In this document: positions 1-10,651 of the stretch, piece by piece
Position numbering within the stretch: the stretch's first letter is position 1
How the letters are laid out: every line of letters starts with the position of its first letter
Source: Bog-473 sp963788125
GTDB lineage: Bacteria > Actinomycetota > Acidimicrobiia > Acidimicrobiales > RAAP-2
Assembly: GCA_963788125.1 (NCBI GenBank)
Contig: CAWBFN010000002.1
Coordinates: forward strand, 1,550,001 to 1,614,000
Direction of reading: 5' to 3'
Length of the DNA stretch: 64,000 nt
The notes under the pieces: model-generated
What the model saw: the letters and a program-made list of their open reading frames with translations, nothing else
Databases searched by the model: none
What the model was told of the DNA's origin: nothing
Translations under genes and position numbers: made by a program

Positions 1-775
1 TCCCGCTGGCCAGGTGGGCGCCGTAGAGGTGGGTGTTGACGACCACGACGTCGGCCGCCGCCGCCCGGTCTCGCGCCGCCTCGGCGAAGCACCTGTTGCC
101 CGAGGGGCAGTTGAAGGCGCCCGGGCACTCCCGCGGACCGACGCTGAGCATGTTCCACGCCCGCGCGCTGGGTTCGAAGCTCAGGTCGGCCCGGTCGCCG
201 CTCGTCGTCTTCTCGCTCCAGCTCAGCAGGGTGCGCACCTCGTCGACCAGGCCCTCGGGGCCGCTCTCGGGGGAGTCGCCCGGTTCGTAGGGCTCGAGGT
301 CGGGACCCGCCTCGTTGCCCAGCTCGGGCTGGATCCCCCCGCTGCCCACCTCGGCGACCCGCTGCCGGCAGACGTAGTTGCTCCGGCCCTTGAGCACGGC
401 GAAGGTGAAGCCGAGACCGAGCCCGCGTTCCACCTGGGGCAGGTCCTTCTCCGCCAACTGGTCCTGCAGTGCCTTGGTGGCGGTGGCCACCACCACCTTC
501 TTGCCGCTCAGCACGGCGGGCACCAGGTAGGCCAAGGACTTTCCCGTCCCGGTGCCGGCTTGGACGACGAGGTGGGTGCCGGTGATCAGGGCCTCACCGA
601 CGGCCCGGCACATCTCCTGCTGCTCCGGCCGCTGTTCGCCGTTGGCCATGCCGGCGGTCACCTTGGCCAGGGCCTCGACGGCGTCGTCGCCGGCCTGGCG
701 TGCGTCCACGCCCGGATCTCCCGGGTCGGGATCCTCGTCCCAGTCCTCGTCCACGCCTTGATCATGCCCGCACAT
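1..775 (-). CDS. DinG/XPD-like ATP-dependent DNA helicase, 3' part outside window
   Basis: This is the N-terminal ~258 residues of a superfamily 2 iron-sulphur helicase that unwinds DNA with ATP. The ATG at 775-773 opens an acidic N-terminus, followed by a Walker A motif GTGTGKS near residues 74-80. Four cysteines at about residues 136, 217, 223 and 229 (the last three in CPGAFNCPSGNRC) match the family's [4Fe-4S] site. Next comes VVVVNTHLY, typical of the DEAH-proximal region. The frame is open to the window edge, so the C-terminal helicase half is not visible. It is divergent from uppS with 31 bases between the starts. DinG versus another Rad3/XPD relative cannot be settled from this half. 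Confidence 0.85.
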   Translation of the reverse strand, partial: MCGHDQGVDEDWDEDPDPGDPGVDARQAGDDAVEALAKVTAGMANGEQRPEQQEMCRAVGEALITGTHLVVQAGTGTGKSLAYLVPAVLSGKKVVVATATKALQDQLAEKDLPQVERGLGLGFTFAVLKGRSNYVCRQRVAEVGSGGIQPELGNEAGPDLEPYEPGDSPESGPEGLVDEVRTLLSWSEKTTSGDRADLSFEPSARAWNMLSVGPRECPGAFNCPSGNRCFAEAARDRAAAADVVVVNTHLYGAHLASG

Positions 776-806
776 GGTGACAAGGCCGGCGCGGTAGGTT
801 CAGCGG

Positions 807-1559
807 GTGACAACCGCCGCGCATCACGAGGGCATCGACCCGGTCCCCGACGCGCTGGACCGTACCCGCGTGCCCGTCCACGTGGCATGCGTGATGGACG
901 GCAACGGGCGGTGGGCGGCGGCCCGCGGCCTGCCCCGCACCGAGGGGCACCGTGCCGGGGAGATCGCCCTGCTCGATGTGGTCAACGGAGCCCTCGAGAT
1001 CGGTGTGCGCTGGCTCACCGTCTACGCATTCTCCACGGAGAACTGGCGCCGCCCGGCCGACGAGGTGCGGTTCTTGATGGGCTTCAACGAGTCCCTGCTC
1101 ATGCGCCGGCGGGACGAGCTCAACGACAAGGGGGTGGAGATCCGCTTCGCCGGTCGGCGAGACTGGCGGGTGCCCCGCCGGGTGCTGCGCCGGATGGACG
1201 AGGCCATCGAGATGACCAGGCACAACCGGACAATGACCTTCACGATGGCCTTCAACTACGGCGGCCGGGCCGAGATCATCGATGCGGTCAGGGCGCTCAT
1301 GGCCGAGGGGATCCCGCCGGAAAAGGTCGATGAGAAGGCCATCCGCCGCCACCTCTACTACCCCGACATGCCCGATCCCGATCTGGTCATCCGCACGTCG
1401 GGAGAGACGCGGATCTCGAACTTCTTGCTCTGGGAGATCGCTTACAGCGAGCTGATCTTCCCCGAGGTGCTCTGGCCGGACGTGCGGCGCGCCCATCTCT
1501 ACGACGCCATCGTCGAGTACCAGCGGCGGGTGCGCCGCTTCGGTGCGGTGAATCCGTGA
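807..1559 (+). CDS. uppS: Isoprenyl (undecaprenyl/decaprenyl) diphosphate synthase
   Basis: This is a 250-residue cis-prenyltransferase that condenses isopentenyl diphosphates into the polyprenyl diphosphate lipid carrier for cell-wall synthesis at the inner membrane face. The catalytic Asp is D31 in the MDGNGRW motif, followed by GHRAG, the AFSTENWRRP segment and the C-terminal RTSGETRISNFLLW block that binds diphosphate. Length and motif order fit full-length UppS. The start is GTG at 807, giving a short N-terminal extension before the first conserved strand. It heads a tight run with a small membrane gene and recO. Chain length of the product (C50 or C55) cannot be read from sequence alone. 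Confidence 0.95.
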   Translation: MTTAAHHEGIDPVPDALDRTRVPVHVACVMDGNGRWAAARGLPRTEGHRAGEIALLDVVNGALEIGVRWLTVYAFSTENWRRPADEVRFLMGFNESLLMRRRDELNDKGVEIRFAGRRDWRVPRRVLRRMDEAIEMTRHNRTMTFTMAFNYGGRAEIIDAVRALMAEGIPPEKVDEKAIRRHLYYPDMPDPDLVIRTSGETRISNFLLWEIAYSELIFPEVLWPDVRRAHLYDAIVEYQRRVRRFGAVNP

Positions 1560-1560
1560 G

Positions 1561-1929
1561 ATGCATGAGAATGGGGCCGTGACGTTCACCCGCATCACCC
1601 TCATGGCCGGCACCCTCCTCGTGGCCGGCTTCTTCGTCGTGGTGATGGTCGGCGCGCACCGCGACGCCACCCCGGTGGTGGCACTGGTGGCGCTCGTGGT
1701 CCTCATCGGGGTGGGCAACCTCCTTTACGGCAAGAACTCGCACGGGGCCATGGCCAAGGACCGGGTCCGCGCCGCCCAGGACGCGCAGGACCGGGCCATC
1801 GACGAGGCTCACGCCGCCCGCCGTCAGGCCCGCCTCGAAGCCCGCGAGCAGGCCCGAGTGCAGGGCACGCCCGATGGACGCCGGCACCGGCGGGGCCGCC
1901 GACGTCACGACGAGGACGCCGGGCGGTGA
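1561..1929 (+). CDS. Small two-helix membrane protein, function unknown
   Basis: A 122-residue protein with two hydrophobic segments (about residues 13-33 and 40-58), followed by a long charged, Arg/Ala-rich tail likely to be helical and cytoplasmic. It ends in an RRHRRGRRRHDEDAGR-like basic stretch. ATG 1561 is one base after the uppS stop; a GTG at 1579 would also suit. Its stop overlaps the recO start, so uppS, this gene and recO are probably co-transcribed. No family was recognised. The position suggests an envelope role, but that is only inference from neighbours. Confidence 0.6.
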   Translation: MHENGAVTFTRITLMAGTLLVAGFFVVVMVGAHRDATPVVALVALVVLIGVGNLLYGKNSHGAMAKDRVRAAQDAQDRAIDEAHAARRQARLEAREQARVQGTPDGRRHRRGRRRHDEDAGR

Positions 1930-2660
1930 GCCTCTTCCGGGACGTCGGGGTGGTGCTGCGCACCTACCGGCTGGGCGAGGCGGACCGCATCGTCGTGCTG
2001 ATGACCGAGGGGCACGGCAAGGTCCGGGCCGTAGCCAAGGGGGTGCGGCGGACCTCGAGCAAGTTCGGGGCCCGGCTGGAGCCCCTGACCCACGTGGACG
2101 TCCTGCTGTGGCAGGGTCGCGGCGACCTCGACATCGTGAACCAGGTGGAGGTGATCGACACCAACCGCTCGGTGCGCGAGGACCTGTCCCGCGTGGCCAA
2201 GGGCCTGGCACTCCTGGAGGTGACCGACCAGATGGCCCAGGAGCGCAATCCCGATCGCCGGCTCTACGCCATGCTGGTGGGCGCCTTGCGCGCCCTGTCA
2301 GACTCCGGCAACAACGCCACGCTGGTGGCGCCGTCGTTCTTCCTCAAGGCCATCGCGCTCGAAGGTGCCTCGCCCGTGCTCGATGCGTGCGCCTCGTGCG
2401 CCGAGCCGGAAGGCGCCATCGAGCTGGTCGCCTTCGACCTGGTCGAGGGCGGCGCGCTCTGCCGTCGCTGCCGCCGGGGCCGCCCGATGAGCGGTGCGGC
2501 CCTGGCCCTGTTGCGGCGCATCCTGGGCGGTGATCTGGCCGCGGTGCTGAGCGGGGCGCCTCCCGAAGGGGCCGACGAGGTGGCCGAGCTGGCGACCGAG
2601 GCGATGGAGGCCCACCTCGATCGCCGCATCCGCTCGGTGCGCTCCGCCGTCGGGCTCTGA
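1926..2660 (+). CDS. recO: DNA repair protein RecO
   Basis: 244-residue RecO, which with RecF and RecR loads RecA onto SSB-coated single-stranded DNA in gap repair. The N-terminal OB fold is visible in the RDVGVVLRTYRLGEADRIV start and the GVRRTSSKFGARLEP loop. The C-terminal part carries a zinc-ribbon pattern with paired cysteines (CASC near residue 155 and CRRC about 25 residues later). The GTG start at 1926 overlaps the upstream stop by 4 bases. The length is normal for the family. The recO-hemW spacing of about 65 bases leaves room for a separate translation start. Confidence 0.93.
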   Translation: MSLFRDVGVVLRTYRLGEADRIVVLMTEGHGKVRAVAKGVRRTSSKFGARLEPLTHVDVLLWQGRGDLDIVNQVEVIDTNRSVREDLSRVAKGLALLEVTDQMAQERNPDRRLYAMLVGALRALSDSGNNATLVAPSFFLKAIALEGASPVLDACASCAEPEGAIELVAFDLVEGGALCRRCRRGRPMSGAALALLRRILGGDLAAVLSGAPPEGADEVAELATEAMEAHLDRRIRSVRSAVGL

Positions 2661-2724
2661 CCCCGCGACCCCTCCGTGACCACCCGCCGGTGACCCCAGC
2701 CCGCGACCGAGCCGTGACCCAGCC

Positions 2725-3819
2725 GTGACCCGCCGCCCGTTCGGCGTCTACGTCCACGTGCCGTTCTGCCGCCAGCGCTGCGACTACTGCGCCTTTGCCA
2801 CCTACACCGATCGCGACCACCTCATGGAGCGCTACGCCGACGCCTGCGTGACCGAGCTGCAACGGTGGGCCCAGATGGGCGGCCTCCCCCTCGCCACCAG
2901 CGTCTTCTTCGGAGGAGGCACCCCGTCGCGCCTGGCGCCCGAGACGCTCTGCCGCATTCTCGACGCCATCCCGCGCGCCTCGAACGCCGAGGTGACCGTC
3001 GAGTGCAACCCCGAAGATGCCGACCGGGAGCATCTCGGCGCCTACCGCGAGCGGGGCGTCACCCGCATGTCGTTCGGCCTGCAGTCCACCCACGCCCACG
3101 TGCTGGAGGGACTGGGTCGGCGCCACGTCCCCGACGCCGCCGGGCGCTGTGCGGCGGCGGTGCGTGCCGCCGGCTTCCACACCTGGAACCTCGACCTTAT
3201 CTTCGGGGGCGCCGGCGAGACCGACCGGGACTGGCGGCGCACCCTGGAGGCCGTCCTCGCCCTGCCGTCTCCGCCCCCGCACCTCAGCGCCTACGCCCTG
3301 ACCGTCGAGCCCGGGACCCCGCTGGCCCGGGTGCCCGACCGGCACCCCGACGACGACGCGTTGGCCCGCCGCTACGAGATCACCGACGAGCTCCTCTCGG
3401 GTGCCGGGTACCACTGGGAGGAGATCTCGAACTGGGCCCGCCCCGGACACCGGTGCCGCCACAACGGTCTCTACTGGGATCAGGGCGACTATCTCGGCAT
3501 CGGCTCGGCGGCCCACAGCCACAGCGACGGGGTCCGCTGGTGGAACGTCCGCACACCGGACCGCTACGTGGAGGCCGTCGCGTCCGGCCGCTCGCCCGAG
3601 GCCGGCCGCGAGGTGCTCACCGACGGCCAGCGCGCCTTCGAGTCGCTCTCACTCTCGCTCCGTACCCCCCGGGGCGTGCCCTGGGCGGAGCTGGACCGGG
3701 CCGACGAGCTGGCCGGGCTGGTCGAGCGCCGGGGGGGCCGCGCCGTCCTCACGGTGCACGGACGGCTCGTGGCCAACGAGATCACCACCAGAATTGCCTC
3801 CGGTAGTCTGCACCGATGA
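2725..3819 (+). CDS. hemW: Radical SAM haem chaperone HemW / coproporphyrinogen-III oxidase-like
   Basis: 364-residue radical SAM protein of the HemN/HemW family. The [4Fe-4S]-SAM motif is C15-x3-C19-x2-C22 within VPFCRQRCDYCAF, followed by the glycine motif FFGGGTPS. A C-terminal HemN-type domain contains the conserved NGLYWDQGDYLGIGSAAHS block. It lacks the N-terminal extension that true HemN oxidases carry, so the HemW role (haem binding and delivery) is more likely than oxygen-independent coproporphyrinogen oxidation. GTG 2725 puts the CxxxCxxC at the usual distance from the N-terminus. Its last 4 bases overlap the glyS start, implying translational coupling. Confidence 0.9.
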   Translation: MTRRPFGVYVHVPFCRQRCDYCAFATYTDRDHLMERYADACVTELQRWAQMGGLPLATSVFFGGGTPSRLAPETLCRILDAIPRASNAEVTVECNPEDADREHLGAYRERGVTRMSFGLQSTHAHVLEGLGRRHVPDAAGRCAAAVRAAGFHTWNLDLIFGGAGETDRDWRRTLEAVLALPSPPPHLSAYALTVEPGTPLARVPDRHPDDDALARRYEITDELLSGAGYHWEEISNWARPGHRCRHNGLYWDQGDYLGIGSAAHSHSDGVRWWNVRTPDRYVEAVASGRSPEAGREVLTDGQRAFESLSLSLRTPRGVPWAELDRADELAGLVERRGGRAVLTVHGRLVANEITTRIASGSLHR

Positions 3820-5159
3820 CCGACGAGCCGAAGGCCGGCCCCGACGCGCCGAACGGCGAGAACGACCTGATGGAGAAGGTCGTGCGCCTCTGCCGCCACC
3901 GGGGGTTCATCTTCCCCTCGGCGGAGATCTACGGGGGGTTCCGCTCCACCTACGACTACGGCCCGCTGGGCGTCAACATGCTGCGGAACGTGAAGAACAC
4001 CTGGTGGCGCTCCATGGTGCAGCTACGCGACGACATCGTCGGCCTCGATGCGGCCATCCTGTCCCCGCCCGCCGTCTGGGAGGCCTCCGGCCATCTGGCC
4101 ACCTTCACCGACCCCCTGGTCGACTGCCGCAACTGCCACGAGCGCTGGCGCGAGGACAAGATCGCCGGTGTCTGCCCCAACTGCGGTTCGACCGACCTGA
4201 CCGAGGCCCGGGCGTTCAACCTCATGTTCAAGACGCACGCCGGTCCGGTGGAGGACGAGGGGCACGTGGCGTACCTGCGGCCCGAGACGGCGCAGGGCAT
4301 GTTCGTCAACTTCGCCAATGTCGTGCAGACGACGAGGAAGAGGCCACCCTTCGGTATCGCCCAGGTGGGCAAGTCGTTCCGCAACGAGATCACGCCCCAG
4401 AACTTCGTCTTCCGGACCCGCGAGTTCGAGCAGATGGAGATGGAGTACTTCGTGCCGCCCGACGAGAGCGCCAAGTGGTTCGACTACTGGTTGGAGGAGC
4501 GGTTCCGCTGGTACCTCGAGCTGGGCATCCCCGAGGGGAAGCTGCGCCTGCGCCACCACGAGCCGAGCGAGCTGTCGCACTACTCGCGGGGCACGGCCGA
4601 CGTGGAGTTCCTCTTTCCCTGGGGTTGGGACGAGCTCGAGGGCATCGCCAACCGGGGTGACTTCGATCTCTCGGCTCATGCCCGGGCCTCGGGCGAGCGA
4701 CTCGAGTACTTCGACCCGCAGACCAACGAGCACTACGTGCCCCACGTGATCGAACCGGCCGCCGGGGCCACGCGCACGATGATGGCCTTCTTGCTCTCGG
4801 CCTTCGACGAGGACGAGGTGGGCGGCGAGGTGCGCAGCGTCCTCCGGCTGCACTGGCGGCTGGCGCCCTACCAGGTGGCGGTGCTCCCGCTCTCGAAGAA
4901 GGAGCCCCTCGAGCCGCTGGCCCGCCAGGTGCTCGCCCGAGTGCAGCCGCACTTCATGTGCGACTACGACACCACGCAGGGTATCGGCAAGCGTTACCGG
5001 CGCCAGGACGAGGTGGGGACGCCGTGGTGCGTCACCGTCGACTTCGACTCGCTGGAGGACGACGCCGTCACCGTGCGCGACCGGGACAGCACCGAGCAGG
5101 TGCGGGTGCCCATCGACGGCCTCGTCGACGAGCTGCGCCGCCGCACCGGCCAGGGGTAG
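3816..5159 (+). CDS. glyS: Glycyl-tRNA synthetase, alpha2 single-chain type
   Basis: 447-residue class II synthetase that attaches glycine to tRNA-Gly. The chain begins with the KVVRLCRHRGFIFPSAEIYGG block. A zinc-type CxxC...CPNC insertion lies near residues 105-125, followed by motif 2 (FRNEITPQNFVFRTREFEQMEMEY) and motif 3 with RPETAQGMFVNF. A C-terminal anticodon-binding domain runs from about residue 340. This is the dimeric, eukaryote/archaea-like form used by Actinomycetota rather than the alpha2-beta2 enzyme. ATG 3816 overlaps the hemW stop by 4 bases. Its 3' end faces the convergent ABC permease with almost no intergenic DNA. Confidence 0.95.
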   Translation: MTDEPKAGPDAPNGENDLMEKVVRLCRHRGFIFPSAEIYGGFRSTYDYGPLGVNMLRNVKNTWWRSMVQLRDDIVGLDAAILSPPAVWEASGHLATFTDPLVDCRNCHERWREDKIAGVCPNCGSTDLTEARAFNLMFKTHAGPVEDEGHVAYLRPETAQGMFVNFANVVQTTRKRPPFGIAQVGKSFRNEITPQNFVFRTREFEQMEMEYFVPPDESAKWFDYWLEERFRWYLELGIPEGKLRLRHHEPSELSHYSRGTADVEFLFPWGWDELEGIANRGDFDLSAHARASGERLEYFDPQTNEHYVPHVIEPAAGATRTMMAFLLSAFDEDEVGGEVRSVLRLHWRLAPYQVAVLPLSKKEPLEPLARQVLARVQPHFMCDYDTTQGIGKRYRRQDEVGTPWCVTVDFDSLEDDAVTVRDRDSTEQVRVPIDGLVDELRRRTGQG

Positions 5160-5160
5160 G

Positions 5161-5981
5161 TCACAGGCTGGTCTTGCGGTACTTCCACACGCCGAGCGGT
5201 ATGAGGACGACCAGCAGGCCCGCGATCCAGATCAGGGCGTGCCACACCGAGGTGGGTGAGTGGTAGTAGCCGCCGACCATCAGCGAGCGCGCCCCGTCGA
5301 CGACCACCGAGACCGGCTGATGGCTGGCGAAGGCCTGCATCCAGCCGGGCATCGATTGGATGGGGACGAAGGCCGTCGAGGCGAAGGCGAGCGGGAAGAC
5401 GATGGGGAAGGCCATCACCTGGGCCGTCTCGCTGTTGGGGGCGGCCAGGCCGACGGCGGCAAAACCCCAGCTCATGGCGTAGGCGAAGGCCAGGACCAAC
5501 AACAACCCCAGGAGGAAGTTGGCCAGGCCGTCCATGATGCGGAAGCCCACCAGGAACCCGACCCCCGTGATGATGATGACCACGACCACGTTGCGTACGC
5601 CATCGGCCGTGGTACGGCCGGCCAGCACCGCCGAACGGGCCATGGGCAGGGCGCGGAAGCGCTCGATCAGCCCCTTGTGCAGATCCTCGGCCATGCCGAC
5701 GGCGGTGCCTATGGAGCCGAACAGCACCGTCTGCACGAAGATGCCCGGCATCATGTAGTCGACGTAGGGGACGTTGCCGGGAATGGGGATGGCGCCCGCG
5801 AAGACGTAGCGGAACAGCAGCGTGAACATGATGGGCTGCAGCGTCGAGAAGAACACCGCCTCGGGGATCCGGGTCAACGCCACCAGGTCGCGCCAGGTGA
5901 CGGTGGCGATGTCGGCGAGCAGCCAGCGGAGCCGGCCGCCCGAGGGGGCTGGACGTACGGCGATAGGCAGGGAGACGGTGG

Positions 5982-5985
<4 letters not shown>
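5161..5985 (-). CDS. ABC-2 type exporter permease, DrrB-like
   Basis: 274-residue membrane protein with about six hydrophobic segments, of the ABC-2 permease family that partners DrrA-type ATPases to export lipophilic drugs or lipids. A short cytoplasmic N-terminus leads into the LVALTRIPEAVFFSTLQPIMFTLLF segment. The family-typical MPGIFVQTVLFGSIGTAVGMAEDL stretch follows, with a GLIERFRALPM loop expected to touch the ATPase. Its ATG overlaps the ATPase stop by 4 bases (the shared ATGA on the minus strand), so the two are one operon. The substrate cannot be inferred. Confidence 0.88.
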
Positions 5986-7067
<1,082 letters not shown>

Positions 7068-7099
7068 TTCGAAAGAAACTTAGTGATAAAGTTATTTCC
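7068..7099. promoter_or_regulatory. Divergent promoter/operator between ABC exporter and MarR gene
   Basis: The 32 bases between the two divergent start codons are strikingly AT-rich for this genome. They hold an inverted repeat, AACTT (7077-7081) and AAGTT (7089-7093), spaced by 7 bases, and the flanking bases extend the symmetry imperfectly. TAAAGT at 7087-7092 could be a -10 box for the MarR gene; no ribosome-binding site precedes its ATG, so that mRNA may be leaderless. A MarR dimer bound here would block both genes. The site is inferred from symmetry and position only. Confidence 0.55.
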
Positions 7100-7612
7100 A
7101 TGTCAAGGCAATGGACCCGCACCGATCTGATCGCACAGCTCCGTTCGGAGATCGTCGGGTATTTCGGGGCGGCCAGCGAGTTCGACGAGCGGGTGGCCAA
7201 GAAGTTCAAGCTTAGCCGCAAGGACGTACGCTGCCTGGAACTCTTGGGACGCCGCGGGTCGATGACGGCCGGCCAGCTCTCCGACGAGAGCGGGTTGAGC
7301 ACCGGCGCGGTGACCTTCCTGCTCGACCGGCTCGAAGCGGCCGGCATGGTGAAGCGGCGGCGGGACACCGATGACCGCCGCCGGGTGTGGGTGGAGGTGG
7401 TGCCGGCGGCCTACCGGCGGCTGCTCCATGCGCAGCAGCCCATCATCGAGGAGATGAAGGAGGTCACCCAGCGCTTCAAGGCGGAGGAGCTGGCGATCGT
7501 GCGTGACTACATGCGGGAGGCCAAGGAGGTCTTCCAGCGTCAGATTTCCGGGCCGGTGCAAGGCCACGGGCCGCGACATCGTGACCGGTCGGAGCCGTAT
7601 TCGGGCCAGTGA
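7100..7612 (+). CDS. MarR-family transcriptional regulator
   Basis: 170-residue winged-helix regulator. The recognition region reads LELLGRRGSMTAGQLSDESGLSTGAVTFLLDRLEAAGMV, followed by the wing KRRRDTDDRRRVWVEV, both characteristic of MarR. Long N- and C-terminal helices (the latter from about residue 115) would form the dimer interface. It is transcribed divergently from the DrrAB-like exporter, the usual arrangement for a repressor of its neighbour's efflux genes. ATG 7100 is chosen because it lies directly after the divergent promoter and precedes the conserved helix. Ligand unknown. Confidence 0.9.
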   Translation: MSRQWTRTDLIAQLRSEIVGYFGAASEFDERVAKKFKLSRKDVRCLELLGRRGSMTAGQLSDESGLSTGAVTFLLDRLEAAGMVKRRRDTDDRRRVWVEVVPAAYRRLLHAQQPIIEEMKEVTQRFKAEELAIVRDYMREAKEVFQRQISGPVQGHGPRHRDRSEPYSGQ

Positions 7613-7726
7613 GGGTGGTCGCGGGCCGGTAGGCTGTGGCCGTCCGGCCCCGGCAGGGGCGGGGAATCGATCACCCAATGACCGCCGCACGCCCGCGGCT
7701 TGCCGTGCCAGGGCAAGGAGGCTCCC

Positions 7727-10595
7727 ATGCCGTACGTCTTCGACTTCGACCACCGTCACGCCCGCCCGCCGATGGAGCTCAAGGACCTTCTCGGCGGCAA
7801 GGGTGCCAACCTGGCCGAGATGACGTCGGTGCTGGAGCTCCCCGTCCCCCCCGGGTTCACCATCTCCACCGATGCCTGCCGCGACTACATGGCCGGCGGC
7901 TGGCCATCGGGCCTCGACGCCGAGGTGGCCGCCGCCCGCACGCGCCTCGAGGCGGCGATGGGCAAGGTGATCGGCGACGCCGACGATCCCCTGCTGGTCT
8001 CCGTGCGCTCCGGGGCCAAGTTCTCCATGCCCGGCATGATGGACACCGTCTTGAACCTGGGCCTCAACGACCGTTCCGTGGAGGGCCTGGCCAAGCAGAC
8101 CGGGGACGAGCGGTTTGCCTTCGACTCCTACCGGCGCTTCATCGCCATGTACGGCCGGATCGTGCTCGAGCTCCCGGCCGAGGAGTTCGATGCCCTCTTC
8201 GACGCGGCCAAGGAGCTGGCCGGGACCACGTCGGACGCCAAGGTGCCGACCGAGCTTTTGCGCTACCTGGTCGACTCCTACCAGCAGATCGTGGAGCGCC
8301 ACACCGGCGCGCCGTTCCCCCAGGATCCCGCGGCGCAGCTGCGCGGCGCCATCGAGGCGGTCTTCCAAAGCTGGAACGGGCCGCGGGCCATTGCCTATCG
8401 CGAGCGCGAGCGCATCGCCCACGACCTGGGCACCGCCGTCAACGTGCAGGCGATGGTGTTCGGCAACCGGGACGACAACTCGGGCACCGGTGTCGGCTTC
8501 ACCCGCGACCCGGCCACGGGGGAGAAGGGGGCGTACGGCGACTTCCTGGTCAACGCCCAGGGCGAGGACGTGGTGGCCGGCATCCGCAACACCGAGCCCA
8601 TCTCCGAGCTGAAGAAGCAGTTTCCCCGCGTCTACCGCGAGCTGCTGGACATCTTCGGTCGCCTCGAGGGCCACTACCACGACATGTGCGACACCGAGTT
8701 CACCATTGAGCAGGGCAAGCTCTGGATGCTCCAGACCCGGGTCGGCAAGCGCACCGGTGCCGCCGCCCTCAAGATGGCCGTGGACATGCAGCGCGCCAGC
8801 GACCTCGGGATCTCCAAGGCCGAAGCGGTGTCACGCATCACCGAGGACCATCTCGACTCGGTCCTCCATCCCCAGTTCACCGGCTCGGGCTACACGGTGT
8901 GGGCCAAGGGCCTCGGGGCCAGCCCCGGGGCGGCCGTCGGCCGGATCTACTTCACCGCCGACGACGCCGCGGCGGCAGCCGGCCGGGGGGAGAAGGTCGT
9001 GCTGGTGCGCAGCGAGACCTCGCCCGAGGACGTGCACGGCATGCTGGCGTCCGAGGGGATCCTGACCGCCCGTGGCGGCCTGGTCAGCCACGCAGCGGTC
9101 GTGGCCCGGGGCTGGGGTAAGCCGGCCGTGGTCGGGGCCGAGGCCCTGCGCCTCTCCGACCGGGCGGTGACCGTCGGTGACATCACCTTGCGGGAGGGCG
9201 ACTGGGTCTCGCTCGACGGCGGGGCGGGCATCGTGGTGGCCGGGCAGGTGCCCCTCACGGCCGCCTCGCCCCCTCCCGCCTTCATCACCGTGCTCTCGTG
9301 GGCCGACGAGATCCGCAAGGGCCACCTGGCCGTGCGGGCCAACGCCGACACGGGGGAGGACGCCGCCAACGCCCGCTCCCTCGGCGCCGAGGGCATCGGG
9401 CTGTGCCGGACCGAGCACATGTTCCTGGGCGAGGATCGCCTGCCGGTCGTGCGCCGCATGATCCTGGCCGACACGCCGGCGGACGAAGTCGCCGCACTGG
9501 AGGAGCTGCGCCGGGTCCAGCGGGAGGACTTCATCTCCATTCTGGCGGCCATGGACAGGCTGCCGGTCACCGTCCGCCTGCTCGACCCCCCGTTGCACGA
9601 GTTCCTGCCCAGCACCGAGGAGCTGGCGATCAAGGACGCGACCGTCGGCCTCAGCCCCGAGGAGCGCCGGCTCTACGCCGCCGCCCTGTCGTGGAAGGAG
9701 GCCAACCCCATGCTCGGCACCCGCGGCGTACGCCTCGGCGTGGTCAAGCCCGGCCTCTACGCCATGCAGGTGCGCGCCCTCATGGAGGCGGCCCGCCAGC
9801 GGGTGGCCGACGGGGGACATCCGATCGTGGAGATCATGATCCCCCTCACCGTCAGCCGGGAAGAGCTGGCCCTGGCCCGAAGCTGGGTCGAAGGGGCCGT
9901 GGCCGAGGTGGCGGCCGAGCCGGCGCCGCGTCCCTCCAAGGGCGCGACGAAGGAGCAGGTCAAGCCGGGCAAGCTGGAGGTGAGCATCGGGACCATGATT
10001 GAGACGCCCCGCGCCGCACTGCGGGCGGGCGAGATCGCCGAGGTGGCCGAGTTCTTCTCCTTCGGTACCAACGACCTGACCCAGATGACCTTCGGATTCA
10101 GCCGCGACGACGTCGAGGGGCGGATGATGGGGGCCTACCTGGAGCTGGGGCTCCTCCCCCGGAACCCCTTCGACGTGGTGGACGCCGACGGGGTGGGCGA
10201 GCTGGTACGGCTGGGCACCGAGCGGGGGAGGGCCACCCGACCGTCGCTCAAGGTGGGCGTCTGCGGCGAGCATGGCGGGGATCCCGAGTCGATCGCCCTG
10301 TTCTACGACGCCGGGCTCGACTACGTGAGCTGCTCTCCGTTCCGGGTACCCGTGGCCCGGTTGGCCGCCGCCCAGGCCGTGCTGTCGGCCGAGCCGGCCA
10401 CCAGCGGGGCCCTCCCGGCCCAGACGGCGGTCCCGCCCAAGGCCGGCGTCGCCCAAGGCCGGCTCGCCCAAGGCCGGGTCGCCCAAGGCCGGGTCGCCCA
10501 AGGCCGGGTCGCCCAAGGCCGGCTCGCCCAAGGCCGGCTCGCCCAAGGCCGGCTCGCCCAAGAAGTCGGGCCAGAAGGCCTCCAAGGCGAGCTGA
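7727..10595 (+). CDS. ppdK: Pyruvate phosphate dikinase; SPKAG-repeat tail out of frame by one base
   Basis: PPDK interconverts pyruvate, ATP and Pi with phosphoenolpyruvate, AMP and PPi. An AAGGAGG site precedes ATG 7727. The N-terminal ATP-grasp part has GGKGANLAEM and SVRSGAKFSMPGMMDT. The swivelling domain has ARGGLVSHAAVVARGWG with its phospho-histidine at residue 455, the number known for the Clostridium symbiosum enzyme. The TIM barrel ends with GVCGEHGGDPES (Cys about 846) and SPFRVPVARLAAAQA. After PPKAG (10433-10447) an extra G at 10448 shifts the frame. Skipping it gives seven SPKAG repeats, then SPKKSGQKASKAS and a TGA at 10593-10595. As written, the frame instead runs straight into dnaG. 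Confidence 0.9.
10433..10568 (+). repeat. 15-bp coding minisatellite, seven exact-length SPKAG units
   Basis: Seven 15-base units starting TCGCCCAAGGCCGG(G/C) run from 10449 to 10553. A degenerate unit precedes them (10433-10447, PPKAG) and a diverged one follows (from 10554, SPKKS). The units differ only in the last base (G or C). In one frame they read SPKAG, in the frame continuous with PPDK they read AQGR(V/L). Because the unit is a multiple of three, copy-number changes do not alter frame; the single G at 10448 does. Confidence 0.95.
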
Positions 10596-10651
10596 CCTCG
10601 CCGGCCCCCCGGCCAGACCCTGCGGGCGCAACGCCGCGGTACCGTCAAGAG

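Noticed and set aside
14..1333. Long plus-strand open frame covering the helicase and the 5' half of uppS
   Set aside because: It is antisense to the helicase and in another frame of uppS, has no family features, and both overlapping genes have full motifs.
10433..10568. Regular 15-base repeats as a possible CRISPR array
   Set aside because: Units abut without spacers and encode a repeated peptide.
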